Origin: Tretioscincus oriximinensis | Taxonomy: Eukaryota; Chordata; Lepidosauria; Squamata; Gymnophthalmidae | Assembly (NCBI GenBank): GCA_022410635.1 | Contig: JAJVDF010000432.1 | Span: forward strand, 84,196 to 148,195 | Direction of reading: 5' to 3' | Length of the DNA stretch: 64,000 nucleotides | Shown here: positions 1-13,300 of the stretch, piece after piece | Position numbering within the stretch: position 1 is the first letter of the stretch | Layout: each line of letters begins with the position of its first letter | Notes under the pieces: model-generated | Database searches by the model: none | Seen by the model: only the letters and a program-made list of their open reading frames with translations | What the model was told of the DNA's origin: nothing | Program-made: the position numbers and the translations under genes

Positions 1-1072
1 ATCCCTTTCTTTTTCTCATGCCCCATTCTTCCTGTGCTGGGCCGCCAGTCCCTGCCTCCCCCTTCCGTCACTGAGTAAGCCCATGGCTGTGGTGTCCATT
101 ACTGGGAGACACCCAAAAACCCTCTGGTGCTGCCAATATTGGAGCCTGGGGATTGGGCCTTCTATGGGACGAAGGGGGGAAACAGGGACAGGCAGCGATC
201 CTCCCTTCTGCCTGTCCCTGCCTCCTCCCTCCATTCTGGACTGGCGGCAGAGGGTTGGGGGCTACCCTAGGGAGGAGACAGGGATAGGGTTTTGTGCGGC
301 AACAGCTTTTGGGCACTGCTGGCAACCTGATCATCATACGGCGGTGCTGACAAACCTCCCACAATCGCCGCCACCACTGCCATCACAAGTTCCGGTAGCG
401 ACAACAGTTTCCTGTGCTGGAGCCCTTCCTGGCTCCAATCGGGACTCAAAATCCCTACCAGGAATTAGGCGGGCACTGGCTTCGCACAATCCCACTTTCG
501 CTAGCAGGATGGCTATCACCCTCCCACTGTGACTGCAAACAGGGGGCGGAGGACCGTATGCAAAATAACGTCATGGTCTGCTGGCTCGTTTGGACTTTAT
601 AGTATAGAATAACGAGTTTAGGGAACAGGTCATGTTCACTGAATACAAGAGGGTCCTGAAGGGCATCAGATTGTGGAGAAAAGTCAGAATTACCTTTTTA
701 AAAACGATTCCTCAGAACCTGCAGCAGCCTAAAGGCATCTTATGCAATTGGTGTGACCATAGACTTCATGGAGCTCAGGAATTAAACAGACTAAGTGTGC
801 ATCAACACACTCACATAATGATTCTGGGGGATTTGCCATAATAACTATGCTGTTAAGCAGGAAAGTGCTATTGTTACACTTAATGAAGCTTCCATAGCAT
901 AATGTGTAGCCATAGCATTCCAATGTGTTATGTGAATATTGCCTGTCAGAGATCCAGTCCTGCCTTGCAAGCCTGCTACAGAAAGACTAGGGACATTAGG
1001 AAATGTCTTCAACTGCTTTTCTCTTGTTGAATTTATACACGAAAAAGCAACAACATCACTAAAACCCTATTT

Positions 1073-1510
1073 ATTTATTTACATTTATAACCCGCCCTAT
1101 ACCCGAAAGTCTCATAGTGGCCAACAATAAAATCAACAATACAAAATTACCATTAAGAACAATATAAAAACAGTATCCAGAAGAGAATCACCCTCCTGCT
1201 GTGATTGTGCAAATGAGGAGCGGAGGATTGTGCTAGCGAAAGTGGGATTGTGCGAGGCCAGTGCCTGCCGAAGGGTAGGTGAAATAAGTGCATCTTCAAA
1301 GGTCTTCTAAAAAAAATACAGTGATGATGACAGGCGCACTTTGAGGGGGAGATTATTCCATAGACTGGGGGCAGCCACCAAGAAGGACCTACCCCGGGTT
1401 CCCCTCCATTAGCTGTTGAAAATGGTGGTGTAACCAAGAGGGCCTCCCCTTCAGATCTTAAGGCATGGGCAGATCTGTATGGGAGAAGGTGTTCCTTTTT
1501 CAGTCTCCAA
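1073..1510 (-). mobile_element. L2-type LINE 3' fragment
   Basis: Reading the minus strand gives the typical C-terminus of L2 reverse transcriptase: KEHLLPYRSAHALRSEGEAL, then PSWWLPPVYGIISPSK and FFRRPLKMHLFHLPF, followed by the usual tail with a T/A-rich end and GGGCGGGTTATAAATG-like motif. A segment of about 80 bp at 1186-1264 is not part of the L2 pattern and is shared with 470-545. Confidence 0.65.
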
Positions 1511-1635
1511 ACCTCAGATGAGTTAAAAAGGAAGCATTTCCCTCTAAAATTAACCATCAAGTAAGAAAGGGAGACCGAGCCAATGACCGAAGGGATACAG
1601 ATTAGCCAGCCATAAGGTAGAATTTATAGCAGGAC

Positions 1636-1735
1636 TTATTTATTTATTTATTTGTACTTATATCCCGCCCTATACACGAAGGTCTCAGGGCAGCCAACTA
1701 TAGGGTGGCGCACATAGCTTTTTGTTGCTTTCTCT
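1636..1735 (-). repeat. Interspersed repeat tail (LINE/SINE 3' end)
   Basis: Starts with (ATTT)n, then the motif seen at many places in this window on both strands, whose minus-strand sense is GCCCTGAGACCTTCGxGTATAGGGCGGG, and a SINE-like piece ending in GCACATAGCTTTTTGTTGC. The same arrangement recurs at 2355-2450. Confidence 0.5.
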
Positions 1736-2354
1736 TTTTGTTGACTTCTTGGGGTATGCATGTAAATTCACAGAGAGGAAAAGCAATCATGCATTTTAAA
1801 AACAGCTATAAAAACATTGGAGCAAAATTATACTATAATGTAACATGGCATTCCTGTTAATACAGTATTCATTAATGAAATAGTTACAGTGATAAAAACA
1901 GTACAGTTATCTTAAATTTCAGCTATCACATAGTTTGATACTGACTATATTAAAAAGGAAATTAAAATTATATACCATGTTAACAAACTCACTAGACAGC
2001 TAAATATAATGCCATAGAAACTTACAGATTTAGAATAGTACTTAATGCTCTTCATCCGTTCTGGTTGACTAAAAATTTCCTTGTTGGCTAAGGCTTGTAT
2101 AATCTGTACCTTCTCTGAAGATTAGTCAAAGGACTGGTCAAAGAACATCTGTTTCTAATTTGAGAGTTTAGAGCCGAGAAAGTTTTTATAAGGCTTATAC
2201 GTTGGAAAACAGCAAAATGCAGTGATGAAAACAACATAGCCATTCAGGGAAAATCCATATTATTAATCAGAGATCACTGATAATTTTCATCTTTTTTCCT
2301 AGCAAAACTTACATTTTTTGTTATATATTTGCTCTATTTTAAAAATAAGTATTA

Positions 2355-2450
2355 TTTATTTTATTTATTTATTTGTACTTGTATCCCGCCCTATACCCAA
2401 AGGTCTCAGGGCAGCCAACCATAGGGCAGCACACATAGCTTTTGTTGTAC
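2355..2450 (-). repeat. Interspersed repeat tail, second copy
   Basis: Same order of parts as at 1636-1735: (ATTT)n, the TATCCCGCCCTATACCC motif, GGTCTCAGGGCAGCCAAC, then CACATAGCTTTTGTTG. Confidence 0.5.
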
Positions 2451-2816
2451 CAGTAAGTTTTATATTTTTGCAGGAGACTGTTTTTGCATGTGTGTTGATT
2501 TCTTTACAGCAGGGAGTTATATACCATACAGAATAATCGAGCTTGTTGTAGTGTATGTGTGTAAGAAGAGTTGGGATCCCTATTACGTATGTTCATTTAC
2601 AAATGAGTCATCAGCATTCACAGATTTATTTGTATACTTTCCTTCCTTTTTGCTCTGCCTCTCTTTCATTCCCCTATTCCCTCCCTCTTTCTCGTCCTTC
2701 AAACTACTCGTACATATCTCCCAACTATATCTGACAAAATATTCAAAACTTCTCCCTGTCATCTGATCCCCCCTTCACACTCAGCATTCCATAAGAGAAC
2801 CATATTTATTTTCTCA

Positions 2817-3620
2817 ATTCAAAACTAGTACAGAGTGCAGCAACCCGACTGCTGATGGCCAGATGCATATCACGCCGGTCCTTAAAGATCTGCATTGGTT
2901 GCCTATTCGCTACCGAGCCCAATTCAAGATGTCGACATTAGCATACACAGCCCTAAATGGTTTGGGCCTGGCTGTCTGAAGAAGCGCCTTCTCCCTATAG
3001 ACCTGCTCACGTACTACGATCTCAAGGAGAGGGCCTTTGGTAGTTCCTCCCCTTGCAGAGATGTGGGGCATAGGGGCACATAGGAAGGCTTTCTCCGTGG
3101 TGGCCTCACATTCTGGGATAACCTCCCTCTGGAGGCTCGCCAGGCTCCTACATTGTATAAGAACATAAGAACATAGGAAGAGCCATACTGGATCAGGCCA
3201 CAGCCCATCAAGTCCAGCATTCTGTGTCACGCAGAGGCCCACCAAATGCACCTGGGCAGTCTGAACAGAGGAAAGCAAAATATGCTCCTTTTTATGACTC
3301 CCTGCAAATGATATTTGCATCCTGGAGGCAACATCCAGACATCCATCCTAGTATCCATTTATACCCTTGGTGTCCACTTGTATAGTTTTAGTGCCTAGTA
3401 AAAACATATCTCTTTATCCAGGCTTTTGACTCTTAAGTATTGTAGCTCCCTCTGCTTTCTGTCCTTCCAGGGAGTGTTTGCGCATTGTAGACAGGAAGGG
3501 GGGTATGGATCTTTAATGTTTTATGAATGTGTTATCTTTTGTTGTTTTCCTTGTTCTTTTGTTACCCACCTTGGGACCATTGCTCAATGGAAGGATATAA
3601 ACCATTTTAAATACATAAAT
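2817..3620 (+). mobile_element. L2-type LINE 3' fragment, split by a CR1 insertion
   Basis: The + strand shows the end of an L2 reverse transcriptase: CAxCCCGACTGCTGATGGCC (AATRLLMA), HITPVLKDLHWLPIRYRAQF-like sequence, and KALNGLGP-like sequence. It resumes after a CR1 tail (3158-3380) with the C-terminal part and a standard L2 ending (ACCTTGGGACCATTGCTCAA, then AT-rich). Frames are broken. Confidence 0.7.
3158..3380 (-). mobile_element. CR1 3' end inserted into the L2 fragment
   Basis: Begins with TAAGAACATAAGAACATAGG, the complement of the TTATGTTC terminal repeat, then AGAGCCATACTGGATCAGGC. It matches the 3' untranslated end of the CR1 copy at 30185-32196. Confidence 0.75.
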
Positions 3621-3743
3621 AAAACAATACACATCGGAAGCACAAAGTGCATTTTGATTGACTCTTGCAAGTACCACTCAAGGGACACTACAACAGATGA
3701 TCACACTAAGCTACACTGTATTGGTAGAAGGATTCGCTCACCA

Positions 3744-3905
3744 TAAGAAGAGCCCTGCTGAATTGAGCCAGAGCCCATCTAGTTCAGCATTCTGTCTCAC
3801 GTAGTGGACTTCAACACTACATTAGGGTAGTCTCAAGCAGAAGAAGGCAAAACCCTCACCTGTTCTTGACTCCCTTCAAATGGCATTTCAGGAATACTGC
3901 CTATT
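3744..3905 (-). mobile_element. CR1 3' end fragment (diverged)
   Basis: ATAAGAAGAGCCCTGCTGAA at the start, then CCCATCTAGTTCAGCATTCT and a CAAATGGCATTT-like motif. This is the same CR1 3' region, older and more diverged. Confidence 0.6.
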
Positions 3906-4171
3906 TTTCTATCCTAAATGGTCAGTATTTGTAATTTGCCCTTAAAAATATGTGAGCCATAACCAGCACAGCACTGCTTTTATTACAGTCCAGATAAGGA
4001 CAATTTTTGAAACTCCAATGCATCAAGACTGGTTTCGGATGGTTGGAAATGCTAGCTAGAGATACTTGGATTAAAAACCTATAAAAGTTTGACTAATTGT
4101 AGTTTTCCACTCACAGATCTAAAACTGGGAAATAAAATTTAAGGCACTTTGCTGTCTTCCTTTTTCCACAG

Positions 4172-4317
4172 GTCAATTTTGTTGCTTGTCAGTTCTTTGC
4201 CCTCCTGGCTGCATTTTGGTTTCGCTTGTACTTAAGTCCCAGTCAAGCCAGCTCTACTGTTCGTCATGCATTTGCCACCATTTTTGGAATATATTTTGCT
4301 ATCTTCTGTTTTGGGTG
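4172..4317 (+). CDS. MBOAT1: MBOAT1 exon 2
   Basis: This exon starts in phase 0 after a polypyrimidine tract and CACAG, and ends two bases into a Trp codon before GTGAGT. It encodes [17 protein letters not shown] and onward to YFAIFCFG, which covers the first membrane segments of the enzyme. The Gln-Val junction expected from exon 1 of the family fits the start. Confidence 0.94.
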
Positions 4318-7300
4318 GTGAGTATTATGCTGTCTAAAAAGTTATACTATACTAAGTCACAGGAAAAAAATGTACAAGTTTTAAACACCTTAGCAAATAA
4401 AATAAATTTGGTTTACCAGCAAGATTTTAATAAATCTTTTTTAATTAATTTTAATGAAGTTGGAAGGGAAAATAATTCATAGACATGACCTTATTTGTCA
4501 ATACATGCTTACTTTGATTTCAAAGAAGAAGAAATATTTGCTTTTTATTTTCTAGGTACTCCATTCATTTATTTATTTTAGTGATGATAAGCTATGGCAT
4601 TATGAATATGGCCAGTATTTCCAACATTCACAGGTGAGATTAGGTGACTAATATAAGAAATGTGTTTGTCTGTTCTTTTCATCTTTATCTTACTGTTTTC
4701 CTTAAGCTAATCATTATTCATTTTTCCTATGCGATTTTCTGGCATCTTTTTGTTGACAAATCACAGTTTCATCTTAGGTTGTTGTTCTCAAGTTTCCTTC
4801 ATTTCTGGTTACTGACTGTGAGACACATGACAGAGAGACTAAAGCATATTCAGGAAAATAAGTTCCCTTTCCTTAATTTCTCCTTACTAAAGTAAGGGGA
4901 CCTATGCACTTGGATGCAGAAAGAACATGACCACAAAAAACGGATTTAATACAGCTTTGTTTATGCAGCCCTGTGCTTCATAGTGACTGAGTGATCCTGA
5001 AAAGCTCAGGAAGCATCCAGATGTTTTTCTGTATCAGCTCTGTGCCTTCTGCTTTACCCCTGGCTAGCCTGCCCCCTTGCTGTTTTCCCACTGAAGAAGC
5101 TTGATCAAATTACATTGATTAGATTTATGAATGGCTGATCTATTGCAGATGTTAGAGATGTTTGATGATTTCCTTGTAGCCCTGATTTTTACTTCATTTT
5201 ACACATTATCAGTAAATGTCAGAATAAACAAGTGTATGGATGCAGTTCTAATGAAGTCAAAATTAGCTGATTCCTAATATATATAATTCAGACCTTGGTC
5301 ATCCATTTCCTTTTAAATCTTCTTCAGTTCTGACTAGTGATTTTATTCCACTTTTTTCTTTTTCACCCAGTAACAAAATCCCCCACAAGCTAAACATAAT
5401 GGATTTATAGTGTTCTTTCCACCAAAGGGTGAAACAACAGATTTATAGAATCAGTAGGGACAAACAACAACATCACAGATGCTGAAGTTTCTCAACAGAT
5501 CATTTCCAGAAATGATCTCTGGAGAGTCAAAAAAGGAAGTTTTCAGCCCTTTCCAAAAAGCAGAAGAATTCTCCTCCATCCAAAAATCCAAAGGATGGAT
5601 GTTCTACAAGTACCAGGGTAGAACCTGAAAGAGCCCCAGTCTTATTGTAGCTGTACAAGTCAATGAAATAGCTGAAAGTCCCTTGGCTGTGAAAACTATG
5701 TTCCTAGGTAGTACAAACCATTCCAGTCTAGCTTTCAAATCTTTGGGAAGACTCTATACTGAATTACAGATTTGTCAAATCTGCAATTCAGATTATCATC
5801 CTCTTGAATGATAAATCTGCCAATAGTCAAACCGGTTTTTAACTCTCCTTAAGGCCTTTCTCAAACCCATTATGAATAAAAAAATGAATACTAAGTGTGA
5901 CAGGAAGTATGACCAATTCCAGAATCACATATTGTGAATGCTGTGTCTTGGTTATTTCCAAGAATTTACATATCAGTCTTTATACAAGTGTCCCAATGCT
6001 CAACAGAAACATCAGCAAAACAGTATAAAACATAATACTTGGTCTAACAGAACAATTTAAAGAGAAACAGCCTAAGCTTAAACATCAAAGGTTTATGTAG
6101 AAAAGTATGCTCTCTTCAGAACAGGAAGAAAAAGCCATATAACATTGGTGACTGATGTAAGTTGGCTGAAAAATTGATCTAAAGCCTGAAGGTAACTTCA
6201 AAAATGTTATTTCATGTGCCACTACTCCTCACAGATCTGAGGAGAACAAAACTACAATAAAGGCCTCCTTCTGTTATATTAATATCTAGGCTGGCAAATA
6301 TGGGAGAATATGCTCCTTCATATATTTGGGATCCAGGTCAATGAGGGTTTCATATGACAACAATAGAAGCCTTTACAGTGCACTTCCTAGTCCATGTACT
6401 CAGAGCAGAATTTTCATTGTTGATCTTTAATATAGAAAATTATCAAAGAGAAATGTAATTGTGTACATTTAAAATTAAACTGTATTGGCAAAGATTTTAA
6501 AATAAATGTGCATTATTTTAGGTATTGCTTTGTGGTAGCAATGGGATACCTCACTCTGTGCCATGTTAGCAGGATATATATATTCCACTATGGTATTCTT
6601 ACTACAGATTTCTCGGGGTAAGTAATGACGGCAAGTGTATCCACATAGTTATTTTCAAAAATAAATATAAAGAGTGTTTTGCATTAGCCTGATAATAACT
6701 GATTGATTTTGCTGAATTTGTTCCAAGTTTAAAGACAAACATTTCCAGCTGTGTTTTTGTTGACATTGGGGATTGAGTGAGGTTTTGTAAACCAAAGCTT
6801 ATGAAGGATGAGGGTTAGAGCCAACTTTCACCTTCTAGTTAAGCTAGAGATTTCTGTTTATGTCTGGTCTGGAGAAATCTGAGTGGTTTGTTACATTCAG
6901 TCACATTCCCTCAGTTCGGATGTAAAGAAAAATTGTTTGTGTCAAGGCAGAAATGATGAGCAATTGGAAAGAGGGACAAACTAATAGCACCATGTCTTTA
7001 TAAAGTTTGTTGTTGCCAGGGTTGGTGGAGAGTTCTTGTGGTGAGGCTAAAGTGAGATTTATTAATGGGAGTAATTGATATATTATGGGTGAAGTCTTAG
7101 TCCCAAGTCTGCAAAAAGGGACAGACTCTGAATTTGATGAAAATATAATCCATGTTTAATGGCATGGAAACAAAACCATACATTTTTAGTCCTAAATAGG
7201 AAACAAGCTGCTTCAATATATGCATTTAATACTACTGGATATAATAACCTTAAGTTTTATTTAGGTAAACTAAGAGTTCAGGGATATTAGAGAGTAAGTG

Positions 7301-10300
7301 ATTTTATAGATAATAATGGGTCCACGATTTCAAGAACTCGGATCAATAAAATTACAGTGAATTATGGGAATAGGTTTTGGCTGCAACAAAACGCTTTGTT
7401 TGCAGTTATTAACAACATAGATTATAGAAATACATTGATTGGAATATCAGACTTGGAAGGTTTAGTATTGAAGAAAACTAAACGTGAAAGTTAAGGAGTA
7501 AGGGAAATCTATAACTTCATTGTAGCTAAACAATATAAAAATCAGGAATTATTTAAATATTACTGGTCTGGGGAACTCCAATTAACTCTAAATTTATGGC
7601 AACAAGGGTAAGGAGATGGACACAACTCAAAGACAATAGAATTAAGGAGACTGAATTAAAATTGATCTCCCGCTGGTATAATACACCTGCTCATCTGTCA
7701 TACATAATAGATATCCCTTCCCATTGCTGGCACGGTTGCCAAGAGCGTTCTGTATATACCCATTTGGGCCAACAGTCCATATATGGTTTTCTAGTTGTGG
7801 TGAAAGGTTGGAAAGACCAGTCCAAATGGACTGTACAAGAATAGTATAAACACCTGGTTGACTTTATGAAATTTGACTTAGTACGGGGGAAAAGACTAAG
7901 AAGCATTGGTATCATGTCAAATCCTGCATGGATAACAAAATGGCAGAGGCTCATTGCCTATGCACAAACATCTGGAAACGTTTTTCTGTACAATTCAATT
8001 ATGTCGTTCCTAGAACTGAGAATTATTTCCTAATATTACTTTCAACCTCTTTAAGGTGGGTGGGGGTGGGAATGTATATTGTTTTTGTTTTTTCTGTGTG
8101 TTGGTTTTTTCTGTATGTTCTTTTGTGCTTCTTTAATTTATTAAAAAGATATTAATAAAAATATATAATTCATGTTAGATGGCACAAAAAAGCACAACAT
8201 ACCTCATTTCAGCATAATCTCAGTGCATGTCTCTTGATGGATCTGGTAATGACAATGCCAATAATGAATATTCCAGTCATGAAAGAGTACACCATAGAAA
8301 GTCAATGTTNCATGCTGCCTTAACTCTGTCCACATCATTGCTCTCAAGTAATGCTGCTCACAGACACGTGACTTGGTAAATAAGGCACAATAATTATGGC
8401 TTATAAAGCACTCCCCTGGATCTGGAAGGCACTAATATTGAGCAACAATTCATTTGTAAATTCTGTGGCTACCTAGCAACTGCACATTTGGTAATTAGTT
8501 GCAACAATGATGAATCTAATATACGGTGCATCTGTGACAAGCAATAAGTTTCAAATAATTTAAATATTTCATATCATGACAGTTTGCGAAGATTAAAATA
8601 AAATAATTAGATATATCTAATATATTTAAAAATGATATATCAGTTTAATGCAAAAAAATGGATAGAAACCAGTTCTCAAGATTATAAAACAAAAACAATG
8701 AAAAAAAATTATGCTATTGAAATTTGGAATTGTCTTAAACCTGTTTTTCCAAATCACTGAATATGTTGCATATAATATTTTTTTTGTTTTTGTGCGTGTA
8801 TGTGGGGGGATTTTTCAACGAAGAGTAGAGAGATATCCAGGTTTTTGTTTTTAAGTTAGATATGTTATCTATTGGTCGTACTGATTTGTGTAGAAAAGAC
8901 AAAAGCAGTTAGTATTTTGTTGTTTTCATATCCCATCTATTACAAGGACAGGTAGGTCTTCTGTATACAGTGTACTATGTGGAACTTCGTTATAGTGATG
9001 TGTTTTTTGTATCCCCTTTATGATAGTGAAATCTCTGAGTTAAGTTATTAATATTGTTACTACAGAGCTTCAATGAAAAAATCAGGTTGGTATTTAAAAA
9101 AACATTCCCGAAGACAATGCCATTTCATGGGGTGAAAGTGATTTAAAAATAAGGAAAAGCAAGAATTATAGGAGTGAACTGCCAGTAGAAAATGAGTGGC
9201 CCTCAAAACAGGAAGCAGATGGAAGTGATCAAGACACTCCCTTTTAATAGACAATAAAAGAAGTCATGAAATTGGGTTAAAGGAAGAGAAAGTTTTGAAT
9301 CTGTATAGTTTACTACAATAAGGAAAGTGTGTGAATAGACAGGACATTTTTAGGTTGCTCTTTCAAGAAAAAAAGTTCCTTTCATAGATGCATATAATAA
9401 GATTTTCAGATAATTTGCATGTACAATATAAGCAGCCCATCTTAGTTTTCATCACTTCATTGTTTTTTGCTTCCAAATTGAACAATGGCTCACCATAATT
9501 GACTATTAATTCTGCCCAACCTTTCCAGATACTGGTTGGTTAGTTATTCGTCTGTAGCAACTATGTCCATAGGATTCCTCTTTAGGCATAGCTGAACACT
9601 TTTCAAGGAAGTGTTAGCATGGGGAACAAACAAGAAGAATTGGAGATCCTAACACAGGAAAATAAATATGATGTCACAGGTATCACTGAAACTTGGTGGG
9701 ATGAGACACATGATTGGAATACAAAGCTTAGATGTTACAACTTATTTATAGGAAACAGACTTAACAAAAGGGGAGGAGGTGTTGCATTGTATGTTAAGGA
9801 AATATATACCTCCTCAGAGATTCAAGTTTCAGAAAATGGAAGCTCTGTAGAAAAACAGAAAGGCGAGAAAAACAGAAAGGACACCATCGTGGGAGTTTAT
9901 TATAGGCCTCCTAGACAATCAGAAGATATGGATGAACTCTTCCTACAACAGATGACTATGCTCTCAAATAAACATGATACAGTGATTATGGGAAGATTTT
10001 AACTATCCAGACATTTGTTGGGAATTTCTTTCAGGCGAAACTCACGGGTCTACTAAATTTTTATCTTCTCTAGCTGATAATTTTATCTGCCAAAAAGTGG
10101 AAGAAAAAATAAGAGGATCTGCTACCCTGTATCTAATTCTTACCAACAAGGAGGAAATGGTTGAGGAAGTAAGGGTGGCTGAGACCTTGGGCTGCAGGGT
10201 CCATGCAATCATTGAATTCTACATAACAAAGAGAGGAAGCCCTGAAAGGACTCAGACTTCAAGACTGGATTTCAGAAGAGCAGATTTTGATGGACTCAGA

Positions 10301-13300
10301 AGGAGGGTAGGAAGGATCCAATGGTTGGAAGGCTTAAAGGACAGAAATGTCCAAGAAGGATGGGAAATCTTGCGGAATGAGACTCTAGAAGCACAATCTT
10401 TAACAATTCCCCAAAGAGGAAACACTTATTTTGCATCTGTTGTTTCTGAAAAAGGGCATACATCAACAGCTGGCCTTCATTCTGCTGTTGAAGGAACAAA
10501 AGAATCAAAATACTTAATAAACAGAGAAAAGGTGAGGGAACTCTTAGCTAATTTAAATTAATTCAAGTCTCCAGGCCCAGATGAACTACATCCCAGGGTA
10601 CTGAAGGAACTAGCAAAAGTAATAGCGGAACCACTTGCAGTGATCTATGAAAATTCATGGACAACAAGAGTAAAATGGAGAAGGGCAAATGTTGTCCCTA
10701 TCTTCAAAAGGGGGGAAGGGTGGAATCCGGAAACTACAGGCCTGTGAGTCTGACTTCAATACCAGGAAAGTTCCTTGGACAAGTTATAAAGCAGCATGTA
10801 TGCCAGCACTTGGATAGGAATGCAGTAATTAATAAGAGCCAACATGGATTTGTAACAAACAAGTCATGCCAGACTAATCTAATTTCTTTCTATGATAGAA
10901 TCACCAAATGGGTTGATAGGGAAATGCAGTAGATGCGGTATATTTTGACTTCATTAAAGCATTTGACAAAGTATCTCATTCCATCCTTATTGAAAAAATA
11001 GTCAAGTATAAGATTGACAAAACAACAGTTTAGATGGATTCAAAACTGGCTTAGTGATTGTACTCAAAAGGGTGGTAATAAATGGTTGCACATCAAATTG
11101 GAAGAATGTTTCAAGTGGAGTGCCACAAGGATTTGTCCTAGGCCCAGTGCTATTTAACATATTTATAAATTATCTAGATGAAGGAATTGAAGGAAAACTT
11201 ATCAAATTTGCTGATGACACAAAGCTAGGCAGTGTTGCTAATACTAAACAAGATAGAGATAGGGTTCAAAAAGATCTAGACAAGCTTGAACAATGGGCTG
11301 AAACTAGCAGAATGGTATTTAACAGAGAAATGCATGATTCTACATCTGGGCAAAAATAATGAAAACAGCACATATATGAATTTGTCTGAGCAGCAGCACA
11401 GTGAAAATGACCTGGGTGTATTGGTAGATCACAGATTAAACATGAGTCAACAGTGTGAAGCAGCTGCAAAAAAACCCAAACACAATCCTGGGATGTATCA
11501 AGAGGAGCATAGAATCTTGCTCACACTAAGTAATTATTCCTCTCTACAGTACTTTGGTACAACCACAATTGGAATACTGTGTTCAGTTCTGGGGGCCCAA
11601 TTTGAATAAGACATTGAAAAACTAGAGTAAGTTCAGAAGAAAGTTACAAGGATGGCGAGTGGTCTGGAAACCATGTCCTATGGGGAACGGTTAAAGGATC
11701 TAGGGATGTTTAGTCTGCAAAAGAGAAGACTGAGAGGAGACCTGATAGCTGTCTACAAATATCTGAAGGGCTGTCACAGTCAGAAGGATCAGCATTGTTC
11801 TCATTAGCACATGGAAGGACTAAAAACAATGGAATGAAACTGCAAGGGAGTAGATTTAGATTAGATATCAGAAAAACTTTCTTACAATAGGGGCGATAAA
11901 CCAGTGGAAGAGGTTGTCACAGCAGGTGGTGAGTTTGCCTTCACTGGAAGTCTTCAAACAGAGGCTGGACAGTCATCTTTCTGGGTTGGTTTAATGAATC
12001 CTGCATTGAGCAGGGGGTTGGACCTGATGACCCTGGAGGTCCCTTCCAACTCTATAATTCTATGAAGAGTATGTTAAAGTGAGCTATGTTAGGCATTAGC
12101 CTTAATAGCAAAAACCTGAGAGCATAAATTAAAAAGGACTAAGCAAAAATCAAAAGCTCTAGAAGCAGAAGTACTTATAAGGATGTTTAATTGCAATAGT
12201 CTTTTTACCAAAGGGTGGCACCCATAGCTTTGTTGCATTCTTCACAACAGACACCCTGTGAAGTAGGCTGGTTACTCAGCTAGTTTCATGGAGGAGTGTG
12301 GAACCGAACTGGGAGACTACCAGATAGGAGTCCAGCACTCTTAACCACTACACCAAACTGGCTTTCTGTTGAATATGTTTGGAGGCTGGAAAATTCTATG
12401 CTGGGGGACTAAAAACATAGTAAAATATAAAGGTAAGATCCACTGTTTGCATTTTAAAATAACTTTTTAAATTTTGTGTGTTTTATTTTTTTTATGCTTA
12501 GAGGATTATATTGGTGAGTTTTCTTTCTTAATCTTTCAAAAATATTTCAAAAATATTGTCAGGTTAATATATTAACAGTTAATGAATCAAAACCAGTAGT
12601 AGTGTCTTCAAAAGTTTTACCAGATGCAGAAACATCCCTACTTTAAGTTCAGAAGTGAAGCTGAAATGCATTTCATCAATAAAAAAGGCAAAGAAACAAT
12701 TTAAAAAATCATCAAACCTTATTTCAGGTCATAAATTTGTGAGAAATATCTGTCTGTCTTTGTTTGTCTGTGTCTGTCTTCCCTCTTTTGAAGTCAGTGG
12801 CCAAAAATACATTTCGCAAAATGAGTTGTGAACTGTTTAGTAAATCGATAATAATGTTGTTAGAACTATTGCTGAAGTGATGCTGGATATCAATCAAACA
12901 GGTTCAAATTCTTGAAGAAATGAATTATTCTGTTCTTGGTGGGCATACGTTCTTCTGGAAGGAATGGATGTGCACTTTCAGAAAACTGGATTCTTGTGTC
13001 TGTCACTATAAATTCAAGTAGCAGAAGTGGTAGAAATACTTACTCCAATCTTTGGTTGGCTCCTGTTCTAAAAACTTTTAAACAATCTACAACAAGAATG
13101 TCATAATACCTATATGGGCTGCAACTTGGCAAAACGAAGCAGCAAGATGTACACTGTTTGTTCCATTTATTTGTATAGCTTTCTTAGTGTACATAAAGCT
13201 AGTATCATTACATTGGTTGGTGATTTGCCTTTGAGTCCAAATCAAAACTTTGGCTTCCTAAGGACAAAACTTTGGGTTGTCCTAAGAGTGCTAAGTCCTA

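Larger units (their letters stand above)
1..4171 (+). other. MBOAT1 intron 1 (3' part)
   Basis: Inferred as intron because the first exon in the window starts at an acceptor and about 33 residues are missing. Positions 1-560 are GC-rich, with no recognisable gene. The open frame at 83-532 (149 codons) has no domain I know and shares a segment with a repeat at 1186-1264. The rest holds the LINE and SINE fragments listed separately. Confidence 0.6.

Noticed and set aside
83..532. 149-codon + frame at the start of the window as a possible MBOAT1 first exon or separate gene
   Set aside because: It lacks the expected N-terminal residues of MBOAT1, has no suitable donor in phase 0 that I can identify, and shares sequence with a repeat at 1186-1264.
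2895..3083. Small host gene in the frame at 2895-3083
   Set aside because: Translation in the neighbouring frames shows the C-terminus of an L2 LINE reverse transcriptase.
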